Part shown: positions 49,968-62,700 of the stretch, in pieces
Numbering within the stretch: position 1 is the stretch's first letter
Layout of the letters: each line of letters starts with the position of its first letter
Translations under genes and position numbers: made by a program
Notes under the pieces: generated by a model
What the model was told of the DNA's origin: nothing
Seen by the model: only the letters and a program-made list of their open reading frames with translations
The model's database searches: none
NCBI GenBank assembly: GCA_009760855.2
Contig: WPIO01000016.1
Coordinates: forward strand, 6,685,001-6,749,000
DNA length: 64,000 nucleotides
Origin: Cristatella mucedo
Taxonomy: Eukaryota > Bryozoa > Phylactolaemata > Cristatellidae
Direction of reading: 5' to 3'

Positions 49968-50270
49968 CGGTCAGATCGGTGACAAAGAGGTAGAGTTCTG
50001 CCACCGGACCGCATCCCATAAATGTGCATCCACGAACAGATATGCTGTAGTAGCAGTGCTGCTTCATATTAGTGAATAAAATCGTCGTAGAATTTTCCAG
50101 TTGTGACGAACTTGTGGAACCGTTTTGACATTCGTAAGACGACCATGGCTGAATGTTCCATCCCACTAAATAGTACACCCGGTCGTTGACAACCATCTCG
50201 TTCCATCGTAGTTCAATAGCACTTGAGTTGCCGAATGTAACTCGCAAGCCTGTTGGCGCTTCGCTTGGAG
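49968..50270 (-). CDS. FN3-domain exon A5
   Basis: A 303-bp phase 1-1 FN3 exon of the second A subtype (MVVNDR, SQLEN, TTILF), with A-type splice sites. It is the intact counterpart of the frameshifted A4: the T run is two long here. It lies in a stretch with many 1-bp length differences in the introns, but the exon itself is clean. Confidence 0.9.
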
Positions 50271-53200
50271 CTGTAAAATGCAGAAAAAGACAAATAATAA
50301 GTTGGTGAACAGGGTACTTCTAAGTCGCTTATTTTGTGAGAAACGTGGAGCTGCATTCTATTCGTAGCCTTTTGCATTTAAATGGACAAAATACGACATA
50401 TACTGTATTCTTCTTTATGTAGCAATGTGTTTAGATTTCTAAAGCGGATTGCCGAAAGATCAAACTGTTCTCCTAATGATTTCACATTAGGAGATGGTGA
50501 TGATTCAATCGAACTTCGAAGAGGAAGGACATGATAATTCTTGTATTGACTAATTGTATAAATATCAGGACGATTTATTCGGCTGACCCTGACCATCGTA
50601 GTATCCACGCCAAAGTATGTTATACTTCGGACAATTTGTTTTGCTTAGCCCAGTGAATTAGCGAGCGATGACCATGGACTGATCGCTGTGCTGCTCACCT
50701 GCCGCAGCTCTTCGGGTTGTTAACCGACTCTAAAACGCTGGAAAGCACGGGCGATAAAGCTAAGAGAACAACCAATGACATTATTGGTTCCTCAGTTTAA
50801 AATAAACGAGTGGCTCACAAGTTAATGTACAGCACACCATATTTATTCGAGGTTTTCTTAACCTGGATTAATTATGCTTGCATTTCCATCGGCACCCTCA
50901 TGCTTCTTTTCAAATACGATTGAGTGCAGTCTGCTACGTAATACTTTGTTTAGGGCATATTAAGGTAGAGGTAAGAGCCATGCTTCAAATTGTTCAATCC
51001 CTAAGACATTTTTTAATTAGCGAGTAGCTTTTAATTGCTTGATTGAGCACTACCTGAAAAGATGCACAATCATAGGAAGAGGTACAGACTTTTGTACGTG
51101 TTTGTGCTAATTGGGGCCTTTAAATGTCTTGCAACCTTAATCATTTTATGAAAACTGCACGAAAAATGTGAAACTGCATTCAAGTCCAGGAGTGGTCACT
51201 TGGTGATGGTCTGCACGATATCTTGACGAACCGCGGTGAAACGACTGTAGCTCTTTATACGTTTAATCTCATGTTTGACTATTCCAGTTGTCCCTATTAC
51301 TCTGGTTTGGCATTTGAATTGAACCACGGTAAACCTTTGACGTTGGCTTGTTCCAAGTAACTTAAACCTCCGTCATTAATAAAATATACCAGTTTACGTT
51401 AGTTTAATCGCGTTTGAATGTAAACATGGTTACTACAGACCACAGGAGAATTAATAGGTTCAATTTTCTATTGTAGCCTGATTGGTGGTTTCGAAAGAAC
51501 TGTCCGAATGAAGTGAGCGATTGCAAACTTAAGCACGTTAATAATGACAATAACATTAATGATAACATAGCACTTGTTGAAGAAACCTCAGAGTCCTCAA
51601 CTTCTTTCTAGTTGCTTTAAATATCATGCAAAAGAGACGCGATCAGATGGTTAGTGGTGGGGCACTTAGTAAACGTTAAGAACTACATGGTTAGCAGTGA
51701 CATGAACATGGACAGTATGCAAGTTTGTTTAGTGGCAGCAAGCCCAGTTTCAGCAAGGACAAGCACATGCAGGTAGAACCACAGTTATTCACCATATGCT
51801 CCAATAAATAGGTGAGTTTTTACTTTCTTTTTAATTGCAGTAAATGAAGGACATGTCATGAACGAAGTCATTACCTTTCTTACCACGATCTCTGCTCGAT
51901 TAGTTACGGTATCCAGCCAGTACTAATTACTGTAGTGAACAGGATTTCTCTATCCGGGTCTAATCGTGTCATCGGTTGCTACCTACTGTGTACTATACAG
52001 TTATACTAATATATCCGGCTCAAATTGTTTGAGCCCTTTCTCTGCAGTGCTAATGTAGCAATCTCAGGCATTCCATTTCCACTACCTTGTACTAAGTTCA
52101 CTCGTTGTATGAAATAATCAGTTGCGTTTCGCCTTTTTCAACAACCTGGGATTTATTTCAACAGAGCTGCAAGTCACCTCTAAATCTCGACAAGTGCACA
52201 AGCACTAAATGCACATGCTATGTGGGCTTGAAGACAGCTCATTCATCCCTAAAGGGGCCCAACAGGTATTCGACAAGACGTAGAACCGAAAAACTGTAAA
52301 CGATCTCCTGCTCAAAGAGCCAGCTAGTCCTTATGTCGGCCAGCGACAGCGAAAGCCGGAAGCTGATTCGCTCGAGCAGGTAGAACATGGGAAGCTAGGT
52401 CAGTTGGCACGTGACTAGCTCTCTCCTGCCCTTAAGCTGAACCTGCTGGAGAGCGTCACGAAGCCGTGTGGGGGACTTGAGCTCGAATGAAGTAGACTCT
52501 ACCCAGTGAGCTAGGTGGTGAAAAGTGACAGCGAGTGGCAATGTGTGTCCATTTTATAAATCCTTCTGGCTCACACTAAACAGCAGCAGCATCAGGCAAA
52601 CCAGCACCAGTAAAGAACTAACTTGGACTGGCTCCAACAGAAGCTTGACTCACCTTGGCGTTTGCTCACTTGCTCAACTGCTGGGAGCCCCAGACATGAA
52701 GTAGCTGCTGCTAATTATGCTGCAAGCACGTCTGTTAATGGCATTGCCATCCTTACGGCTACCCTGGATGTCATAAGTGAGGCAAATGTGAGTAGGCTAA
52801 AAACCTAAATCTAGTCGAAGCAAATAGGTCAGTGACTGATGATTGGATATCGTCAGTTTTCGAGTAAACCTAGATGCCAGTAAGACTGGCAAAGTGAATG
52901 GTGATTTTAAGAAGCTGTTCGTGTTCGCCTCAGGGTAGGTCTATGGAGTCGTAAGGGCAACATAGAGACTCAACCCTTTTGCCCAGCAAGAGCGTTTAGA
53001 CGGCATCTCGCGGATTGACTCAGCCCGAAACGTATAGTATATTGGGCTAACTGCACTGGGAGTGCATGATTTCCCATGTTTTGTGAAAACTCGTTGCACT
53101 CGGCAGCTGTACACACCCTTGTCATCTTTCTGCAGACGTGCCTGACCTCAATTAAGATGACTCGAAGGTCAGTAGGCTTGGTGAGCTGAAAGCCGGTGCA

Positions 53201-54695
53201 GTTTGACTTGTACTCAGGGCTAGATTTGGTGGCTTTTTACCTTGGCACCGGTGCAATTTCAAACAAAGTGTGACCAGAGCATTAATCCTGTTCTATTTCT
53301 CAGTAGGGCCCTCTGGTCACATGCCTGCAGACCAAAGGTGGCCTGCTCCGATCTGGCGTCGATGCGACTACCCAGTGTGCTACTCGGAGGAGCAAGTTCA
53401 AGCTGCTTTGAATTTCTTCGGCTGACATCGTGTACGTCAGCTCCTTGCACAGTTCTGTGAGAACCAGCTCAGCTGCAAGCCATTTACTCGTAAATGGTCA
53501 AGGAGGTTATGTTGTTTTGGAAAATAGCCAAGCAACAGAGCTTGGTCGGTTCAAATACATAGAAAGGATAAGTGACAAACTTGTCCAAGATATACTAGTC
53601 TTAAGCTACAAGGTTGGCTGGGGGAGCTATCGGGCATGCAGATCGGATAGCTATTGGCTTTGCCTCCTCATCACGATCTGATCAGGCTTGATAGTGTTGC
53701 CTTGGCAGTCACTTATCGGCCTAGGTGCTCGTGATACTTAGCTAATTAATAGTAGATGGCAGCTACTAAATTAGAAGTGGTTTCCTCAGTTAGTGCCGTA
53801 CTCAGGTCAAGGTGAAACCTCTCAACCGGCTAGCCATGATGGAGATTGAACCAACAAGCCCTAGCCAGACGTTGGTCTCGATGGTGCCGAACCTCGAGGC
53901 AAACGGCTAGCTTCGATTGGCTGGTAAAGACAGGATAAATAGAGCCCAAATATGCACCCCGGCACCTGCACCACCCTGTACTGGTCAACTAATAAGTCCA
54001 GAATCATAGTTTCTGGAAGAGGTCTCTTTGCAGGTTATTGCATAACGCCTGTCTACTTACTTTCGGCAAGGAGTTAACATCACGGACCGGCTTGATGAAG
54101 GAGATGTCACTGAGTCAGCCCACGCATGTGCCTGCACACCTGTGATACCTTAAATCTTTAAAGTGCAGCTATCGCCTTCTGCAACTCTACCATGTGAGTC
54201 GCTGTGAATCTGAAGAGTTTGATGGAAGGTTGTTGGCATCCGTGATTTAGATACAGCACTTTAACTCGCATTCATTGATCAAATATAAAGTGACATGCTT
54301 AGATGAGAAGGCAGACAGTGGAGTATGTTTACCGTGCATGTAATGGCTCCGGGTGAATTTAAAACATGGGTTATTGTCGCCAAAAGGACTCTAGGTATCG
54401 TTTCCAAATGAAAACTTTAACGAGTTCCGCAACTTATTCTGCAAGGAAAGAGTTGACCGTCGCCCACTATCTTCCGCCCAAAACAGAGAGGCAAGTTTGT
54501 TTTCCTTAAAGTATCGCAGAGAATGAGGGATTGAATAGACTGCCTCGGCATATCAATAGGATGCTCCTATATGCCGCAGTGGTTGTGGCTCCGTTGAAAA
54601 AATAACTGCGAGGCGTTTGTGCAGCTGAAATGAAGAAACAGCTACGACTCAAAGTAGTGGAGAATCGCACTTCCCGAAGCTGGTCGGATCCTTAC
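50271..54695 (-). other. Intron B5-A5
   Basis: 4425 bp, A-side intron, second subtype. Old LINE remnant at about 51539-51866. A short cluster of substitutions private to this copy lies at about 52444-52475. Confidence 0.75.
51539..51866 (-). mobile_element. Old LINE remnant (unit A5)
   Basis: Second-subtype version, as at 42090. Confidence 0.6.
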
Positions 54696-54998
54696 CTGTT
54701 CGTTCGGTAACAAGGTAAAAGAGTTCTGCCACTTGACCGCATCCCATGTTTGTGCATCCACGAACTGACAGGGTGTAGTAGCAGCGTGACTTCATGTTAG
54801 TGAATACAATCATCGTAGAATTTACCGGTTGTGACGAACCTGTGAGACCGTTTCGACATTCGTAAGACGACCATGGATGAATGTTCCATCCCACTAAATA
54901 GTACACAGTGTCGTTGATCACCATCTCGTCCCATTGCAGTTCAACAGCACTTGAGTTGCTGAATGTAACTTGCAAGCCTGTTGGTGCATTGTTTGGCA
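54696..54998 (-). CDS. FN3-domain exon B5
   Basis: A 303-bp phase 1-1 FN3 exon, B-type splice sites, GTG marker codon, protein identical to B1-B4. The next exon 5' in the gene is A6. Confidence 0.9.
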
Positions 54999-57900
54999 CT
55001 ATGAAATACAGAACAAAGCCAATAATAAGTCGGTGAACAGAGTCCTTCTAAGTCACTTGCGTTGAGGGAAACGTAGAGCTGCATTCTATTTGTAGCCTTT
55101 TGCATTTAAATGGATAGCGTACCACATAAATTGCATTCTCCTTTGTGTAGTAATGTATTTAGATTTCTAAAGCAGTTAGCGAATGGATTAAATTGTTCAC
55201 CTAATAATTGCATTATGCGAGATGGTGATAATTTCATCCAACCTCCAAGCAAAAAGAACATGAAAATCATGAAATTACTTAATCGTATAAATATCAGAAC
55301 GAATTATTCGGCCGACTCTGGCCATCAAAGTATCTACGCCAAAGTATGTTATACGTCGGAAAATTCATTTTGCCTTGCCCAGTGAATTAGCGATCAATGG
55401 CCAAGGACCGATGGCAGTGCTGCTCTCCTGCTGAAGCACTTCGTGATATTAAGCAACTATAAAACGCAGGAAAGCTCACGGGATAAAGGTAAGTGAAAAA
55501 CCAGTAAGATTCTCGGTTCTTCAGTTTGAAATTAACGAACGGCTCACAAGTTAAAGTACAGCACTACATGTTTATTCTGGATTTTCCGAACCTCGATCAA
55601 TTATGCTTGCATTTCCATCGGCACACTCATGCTACTTTTTGAATACGATTGAGTGCAGTCTGCTACCTAATACTTTGTTAGGGCATATTAAGGTAAAGGT
55701 AAGAGCCATGCCTCAAGTTTTTAATCCCGGGGACATTTTCAATTAGAAAATTCCTTTTAATTGCTGGATTGAGCACGACCTGAAACGATACACAATAATA
55801 GCAAGAGGTACAGATTTTTGTAGGCATCGTGCTAATTGGGGCTTTTACATGTCTTCCAACCTTAATCGTGAAAACTGCACGAAAAATGTGAAACATCAAT
55901 AAAGTCCAGGAGTGGTCACTTGGTGATGGTCTGAACAATATCTTGACGAACCGATGTAAAACGACAGCGGCTCGTGGATACGGTTGATGTCATGTTTATA
56001 ATTCCATTGTCTCTATCACGCCTGTTGAGCATTCGAGTTGATCCACGGCGAATTTCTAACGTTGGCTTGTTCAAAGTACCTTAAACCTCCGTGTTTATTG
56101 AAACTTACCAGTATACATTAGTTTAATCGCTCTTGAATGTGAACATGGTTACTACATCCGACAGAAGAAATAATAGATTCAATTTTCTATTGTAGCCTGA
56201 TTGGCGGTTCCGTGAGAACTGTCTGAATGAAGTGAGCGATTGTAAACTTAAGCACGTTAATAACGACAATAACAATAATGATTATATAGCACTTGTTGAA
56301 GCACCCTCATAGACCTCAACCTCTTTCTAATTGCCTTAAATTGCTTTAATGCAAAAGAGACGCGATCGGACGGTTAGTGGTAGAACGCTCAGTAAAAATT
56401 AAGAATAACATGGTCAGCATTGACATGCACAGGTTCAGCAGGCAAGTGTGTTTAGTGGCAGCATGCACAGTTTCAGCAAGCACAAGCACATGAAGGTAGA
56501 ACCACAGTTACCTACTGCATGCTGTGATAATTAGATGAGTTTTTACTTTCTTTTTAAATGGAGTAAATGAAGGGCATGTCGTGAACGAAGTCATTACCGT
56601 TGTTGCCACGATCTCTGCTTGCTTAGTTACGGTTGGCAGCTAGTGCCTATTACTTTAGTGACCAGGATCTCTCCATCCGGGTCATATCGTGTCATCGGTT
56701 GCTACCTACAGTCTACTATACGGTAATGCTAATTGATCCCGATTGAAATGTTCGAGCCCTTTTTCTGCAGAGCTAATGCAGAAATCTCAGACCTTCCATT
56801 TCTACTAATTTGGACTAAGTTGACTCGTTGTATGTAATAACCAGTTGCGAGTTGCTTTTTTCAATTACCTGGGATTATTTTCAGAGCTGCAAGTCGCCTC
56901 TAAATCTCGACAGGTGGACAAGCACTCAATGCACATGCTACGTGGGCTAGAAGACGGCTTGTTCATCCCTAACGGGGTGTAGCAGGTATCGACAAGACGT
57001 AGAACCAGCAAACTGTAAACGATCTCCAGCTCGAAGAGCCAGCTAGTCCTCATGTCGGCCAGCGACAGCTTAGGCCGGAAGCTGATTTGCTCGAGCAGGG
57101 AGAACATGGGAAGCTAGGTCCGTTGGCACGTGACAAGCTCTCCTGCCCGTAAGCTGACCATGCTGGACGGCGTCACCAAGCACTGTGGGGACGTGAGCTC
57201 GAATGAAGGAGACTCTACCCAATGAGCTAGTGGGTGACAAGTGTCAGCGAATGGGAATGCGTGTCCATTTATAAATCCTACTGGTTCACACAAAAAAGTA
57301 GCTGCATTAAGCAACCAGAACTAGTAAATAACTAACTTGGACTGGCTCCAACAGAGGCTTGACTCACTTTGGCGTTTGCTCACTTGCTCAACTGCTGGGA
57401 GCCCCAGACTTGAAGTAGCTGCCACAAAATGTGCTACAAGCGTGTCCGTTAATGGCATTGCCATCCTTACGGCTACCCTAGATGTCATAAGTACGGCAAA
57501 TGTGAGTAGGTTGAATCCTGAATCTAGTCGCATTAAATAGTTAAGTGACTGCTGATTGGCTATCGTCAGTTTTCGAGTAAACCTAGCAGCCAATTAGACA
57601 GGCCAAGTGAATGGCCATGATAAGAGGCTATTGGAGTAGGTCGTCAGGTTAGGTCATTGGAGTATTAAGGGTAACAGATAGACTTAACCCTTTAGCCAAG
57701 CAAGAGCAATCCAGACGGTGTCTCGCGAAATTACTCGGCCCAATACGTATAGCATATTGGGCTACCTGCCCAGGGAGTGCATGATTTTCCATGTTTTCTG
57801 AATACTCGTTGCATTCGGTGCTTCTCCTGATCTTGTGATCTTTCAATGGACGTCACAGCCGTCAATTGAGATGACTGCCAGGACAGTATTCTTAGTGAGC

Positions 57901-59415
57901 TGAAAGCCGGTGAAGCTCTACTTGTACTCAGGGCTTGATCTGGCGGCTTCTTTACCTTAGCACCGGTGCAATTTCAACATAAGTACGACCGAAGCGTAAA
58001 TCATGTTCCGTTTCTCAGTAGGCCACTTGTTCACGTGCCGGAAGACTAGAGGCGGCCTGCTCAGATCTGGCGTCGGAGCAGCTGCCCAGTGTGCTACTCG
58101 TGGAAGCGAGGTGAGGCTGCTCTGAATTTCTTCGGCTGGCATCGTGTACGTTGGCGCCCTGCACAGCCGTGTGAGAAGCAGTGCTTCTGCAAACCATTCA
58201 CTAGTCAATGGTCAAGAAGGTTATGGTTTTTAGTAACCCAGCCAAGGAACAGAGCTTGGAGGAATCAAATACATAGAAAAGATACGAGACGACTTTGTCG
58301 AAGATGTACTAGTGTTAAGCTAACAAGGTTGGCTGAGGGAGCCATCGGGCATACAGATCGGAATGCTATTGGCTTCGCCTCGCTATCACGATCTAATCAG
58401 CCTTGCTGGTGTTGCCTTGGTAGTGACTTATTGGCCTTCGTGTACGTGATAGTTAGCCAATTAGCAGTGAATGGCAGCTACAAAAGTAGAAGTGGTTTCT
58501 TCAGTCTGTGCTGTACTCAGGTTTAGCTGAAACCTCTCAACGGGCTATCTAGGAAGCAGATTGAGCCAATAAGCTGTCGCCAGGCGACGGTTTCGACGGT
58601 ACTTCACCTCGAGGCACACGGCAAGTTTCGATTGGCAGGTAAAGACAGAATAAATAGAGCCCTAATGGGGCAACCCGGCACCTGCAACTTCCTGTACTGG
58701 TCAACAGATTACTTCGGAATCCTAGTTTCTGAAAGAGGTCTCTTTGCCGGCTATATCAAAACGCCTGTCTACTTGCTATCGGCAAGGAGTTAACATCACG
58801 GACCGGCTTGCTGAAGGAGAACTCACTGAGTCAGCAGCACACGTGTGTGCCTGCAAACCTGTGATACCTTAAATCTTTTTGGTTCAACTATCGCCGGCTG
58901 CAACTCTACCATGTGCATGGCTGTGAATCTGGCGAGTTTGATGGAAGGTTGTAGGCGTCTGTCATTTAGATACAGCACTTTAACTCGCAGCCATCAATCA
59001 GATATAAACTGAGATGCTTAGATGAAAAGGCAGACAGTGGAGTACGTTTAACGTGCATGTAACGGCTCCGGGTGAATTTAAAAGATGGGTTATACTCGCC
59101 AGAAGGACTGTAGGTATCATTGCCGAAAGTAAACTCTTATGAGTTCCACAACTCAGTCGGCAAGGAAAGAGTTTACCGTCACCCATTATTTTCTGCCCAA
59201 AAACAGAGAGACAAGATTATTTTCCTAAGAGCATCACACGGAATGAGGGATTGAATAGACTGCCTAGGCATATCTATAGGATGCTCGTATATCGGGCTGT
59301 GGTTGCGGCTCCATTGAAAAAACAACAGCAAGTTCTTGGTGCAGCTGAAATTTACAAACAGCTACGAGTCTAAGTAGTGGAGAATAGCACTTCCCGAAGC
59401 TGGTAAGATCCTTAC
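54999..59415 (-). other. Intron A6-B5
   Basis: 4417 bp, B-side intron, empty at the LINE-tail site. Old LINE remnant at about 56258-56590. A private 3-bp tandem duplication lies near 58838. Confidence 0.75.
56258..56590 (-). mobile_element. Old LINE remnant (unit B5)
   Basis: Near-identical to the copy at 18368. Confidence 0.6.
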
Positions 59416-59718
59416 CGGTCAGATCGGTGACAAAGAGGTAGAGTTCTGCCACCGGACCGCATCCCATAAATGTGCATCCACGAACAGATATGCTGTAGTA
59501 GCAGTGCTGCTTCATATTAGTGAATAAAATCGTCGTAGAATTTTCCAGTTGTGACGAACTTGTGGAACCGTTTTGACATTCGTAAGACGACCATGGCTGA
59601 ATGTTCCATCCCACTAAATAGTACACCCGGTCGTTGACAACCATCTCGTTCCATCGTAGTTCAATAGCACTTGAGTTGCCGAATGTAACTCGCAAGCCTG
59701 TTGGCGCTTCGCTTGGAG
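59416..59718 (-). CDS. FN3-domain exon A6
   Basis: A 303-bp phase 1-1 FN3 exon, second A subtype (MVVNDR, SQLEN, TTILF), with A-type splice sites. It is the most 5' complete exon of the gene in this window. The intron upstream of it runs off the right edge into another B unit, whose exon would lie just beyond 64000. Confidence 0.9.
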
Positions 59719-62700
59719 CTGTAAAATGCAGAAAAAGACAAATAATAAGTTGGTGAACAGGGTACTTCTAAGTCGCTTGTTTTGTGAGAAACGTGGAGCT
59801 GCATTCTATTCGTAGCCTTTTGCATTTAAATGGACAAAATACGACATATACTGTATTCTTCTTTATGTAGCAATGTGTTTAGATTTCTAAAGCGGATTGC
59901 CGAAAGATCAAACTGTTCTCCTAATGATTTCACATTAGGAGATGGTGATATTTCAATCGAACTTCGAAGAGGAAGGACATGATAATTCTTGTATTGACTA
60001 ATTGTATAAATATCAGGACGATTTATTCGGCTGACCCTGACCATCGTAGTATCCACGCCAAAGTATGTTATACTTCGGACAATTTGTTTTGCTTAGCCCA
60101 GTGAATTAGCGAGCGATGACCATGGACTGATCGCTGTGCTGCTCACCTGCCGCAGCTCTTCGGGTTGTTAACCGACTCTAAAACGCTGGAAAGCACGGGC
60201 GATAAAGCTAAGAGAACAACCAATGACATTATTGGTTCCTCAGTTTAAAATAAACGAGTGGCTCACAAGTTAATGTACAGCACACCATATTTATTCGAGG
60301 TTTTCTTAACCTGGATTAATTATGCTTGCATTTCCATCGGCACCCTCATGCTTCTTTTCAAATACGATTGAGTGCAGTCTGCTACGTAATACTTTGTTAG
60401 GGCATATTAAGGTAGAGGTAAGAGCCATGCTTCAATTGTTCAATCCCTAAGACATTTTTTAATTAGCGAGTAGCTTTTAATTGCTTGATTGAGCACTACC
60501 TGAAAAGATGCACAATCATAGGAAGAGGTACAGACTTTTGTACGTGTTGTGCTAATTGGGGCCTTTAAATGTCTTGCAACCTTAATCATTTTATGAAAAC
60601 TGCACGAAAAATGTGAAACTGCATTCAAGTCCAGGAGTGGTCACTTGGTGATGGTCTGCACGATATCTTGACGAACCGCGGTGAAACGACTGTAGCTCTT
60701 TTATACGTTTAATCTCATGTTTGACTATTCCAGTTGTCCCTATTACTCTGGTTTGGCATTTGAATTGAACCACGGTAAACCTTTGACGTTGGCTTGTTCC
60801 AAGTAACTTAAACCTCCGTCATTAATAAAATATACCAGTTTACGTTAGTTTAATCGCGTTTGAATGTAAACATGGTTACTACAGACCACAGGAGAATTAA
60901 TAGGTTCAATTTTCTATTGTAGCCTGATTGGTGGTTTCGAAAGAACTGTCCGAATGAAGTGAGCGATTGCAAAACTTAAGCACGTTAATAATGACAATAA
61001 CATTAATGATAACATAGCACTTGTTGAAGAAACCTCAGAGTCCTCAACTTCTTTCTAGTTGCTTTAAATATCATGCAAAAGAGACGCGATCAGATGGTTA
61101 GTGGTGGGGCACTTAGTAAACGTTAAGAACTACATGGTTAGCAGTGACATGAACATGGACAGTATGCAAGTTTGTTTAGTGGCAGCAAGCCCAGTTTCAG
61201 CAAGGACAAGCACATGCAGGTAGAACCACAGTTATTCACCATATGCTCCAATAAATAGGTGAGTTTTTTACTTTCTTTTTAATTGCAGTAAATGAAGGAC
61301 ATGTCATGAACGAAGTCATTACCTTTCTTACCACGATCTCTGCTCGATTAGTTACGGTATCCAGCCAGTACTAATTACTGTAGTGAACAGGATTTCTCTA
61401 TCCGGGTCTAATCGTGTCATCGGTTGCTACCTACTGTGTACTATACAGTTATACTAATATATCCGGCTCAAATTGTTTGAGCCCTTTCTCTGCAGTGCTA
61501 ATGTAGCAATCTCAGGCATTCCATTTCCACTACCTTGTACTAAGTTCACTCGTTGTATGAAATAATCAGTTGCGTTTCGCCTTTTTCAACAACCTGGGAT
61601 TTATTTCAACAGAGCTGCAAGTCACCTCTAAATCTCGACAAGTGCACAAGCACTAAATGCACATGCTATGTGGGCTTGAAGACAGCTCATTCATCCCTAA
61701 AGGGGCCCAACAGGTATCGACAAGACGTAGAACCGAAAAACTGTAAACGATCTCCTGCTCAAAGAGCCAGCTAGTCCTTATGTCGGCCAGCGACAGCGAA
61801 AGCCGGAAGCTGATTCGCTCGAGCAGGTAGAACATGGGAAGCTAGGTCAGTTGGCACGTGACTAGCTCTCCTGCCCTTAAGCTGAACATGCTGGAGGGCG
61901 TCACCAAACACTGTGGGGACTTGAGCTCGAATGAAGTAGACTCTACCCAGTGAGCTAGGTGGTGAAAAGTGACAGCGAGTGGCAATGTGTGTCCATTTTA
62001 TAAATCCTTCTGGCTCACACTAAACAGCAGCAGCATCAGGCAAACCAGCACAGTAAAGAACTAACTTGGACTGGCTCCAACAGAAGCTTGACTCACCTTG
62101 GCGTTTGCTCACTTGCTCAACTGCTGGGAGCCCCAGACATGAAGTAGCTGCTGCTAATTATGCTGCAAGCACGTCTGTTAATGGCATTGCCATCCTTACG
62201 GCTACCCTGGATGTCATAAGTGAGGCAAATGTGAGTAGGCTAAAAACCTAAATCTAGTCGAAGCAAATAGGTCAGTGACTGATGATTGGATATCGTCAGT
62301 TTTCGAGTAAACCTAGATGCCAGTAAGACTGGCAAAGTGAATGGTGATTTTAAGAAGCTGTTCGCCTCAGGGTAGGTCTATGGAGTCGTAAGGGCAACAT
62401 AGAGACTCAACCCTTTTGCCCAGCAAGAGCGTTTAGACGGCATCTCGCGGATTGACTCAGCCCGAAACGTATAGTATATTGGGCTAACTGCACTGGGAGT
62501 GCATGATTTCCCATGTTTTGTGAAAACTCGTTGCACTCGGCAGCTGTACACACCCTTGTCATCTTTCTGCAGACGTGCCTGACCTCAATTAAGATGACTC
62601 GAAGGTCAGTAGGCTTGGTGAGCTGAAAGCCGGTGCAGTTTGACTTGTACTCAGGGCTAGATTTGGTGGCTTTTTACCTTGGCACCGGTGCAATTTCAAC

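Larger units (their letters stand above)
40825..50270 (-). repeat. A/B dimer repeat, copy 4
   Basis: 9446 bp, containing exons B4 and A5. A block of about 2 kb in its A-side intron (roughly 42.0-44.0 kb) is of a second, visibly diverged subtype. Sequence on both sides of the block is near-identical to copies 1-3. Confidence 0.9.
50271..59718 (-). repeat. A/B dimer repeat, copy 5
   Basis: 9448 bp, containing exons B5 and A6. It has the second-subtype block (about 51.4-53.5 kb). Its first 3 kb carries an unusual number of single-base homopolymer differences from copies 4 and 6. Confidence 0.9.

Noticed and set aside
4712-59718. Dscam-like mutually exclusive exon cluster
   Set aside because: Adjacent exons join in phase and each encodes a whole domain, so simple inclusion of all is the plainest reading. 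Nothing like paired docking/selector sequences was evident, though I could not search for them systematically.
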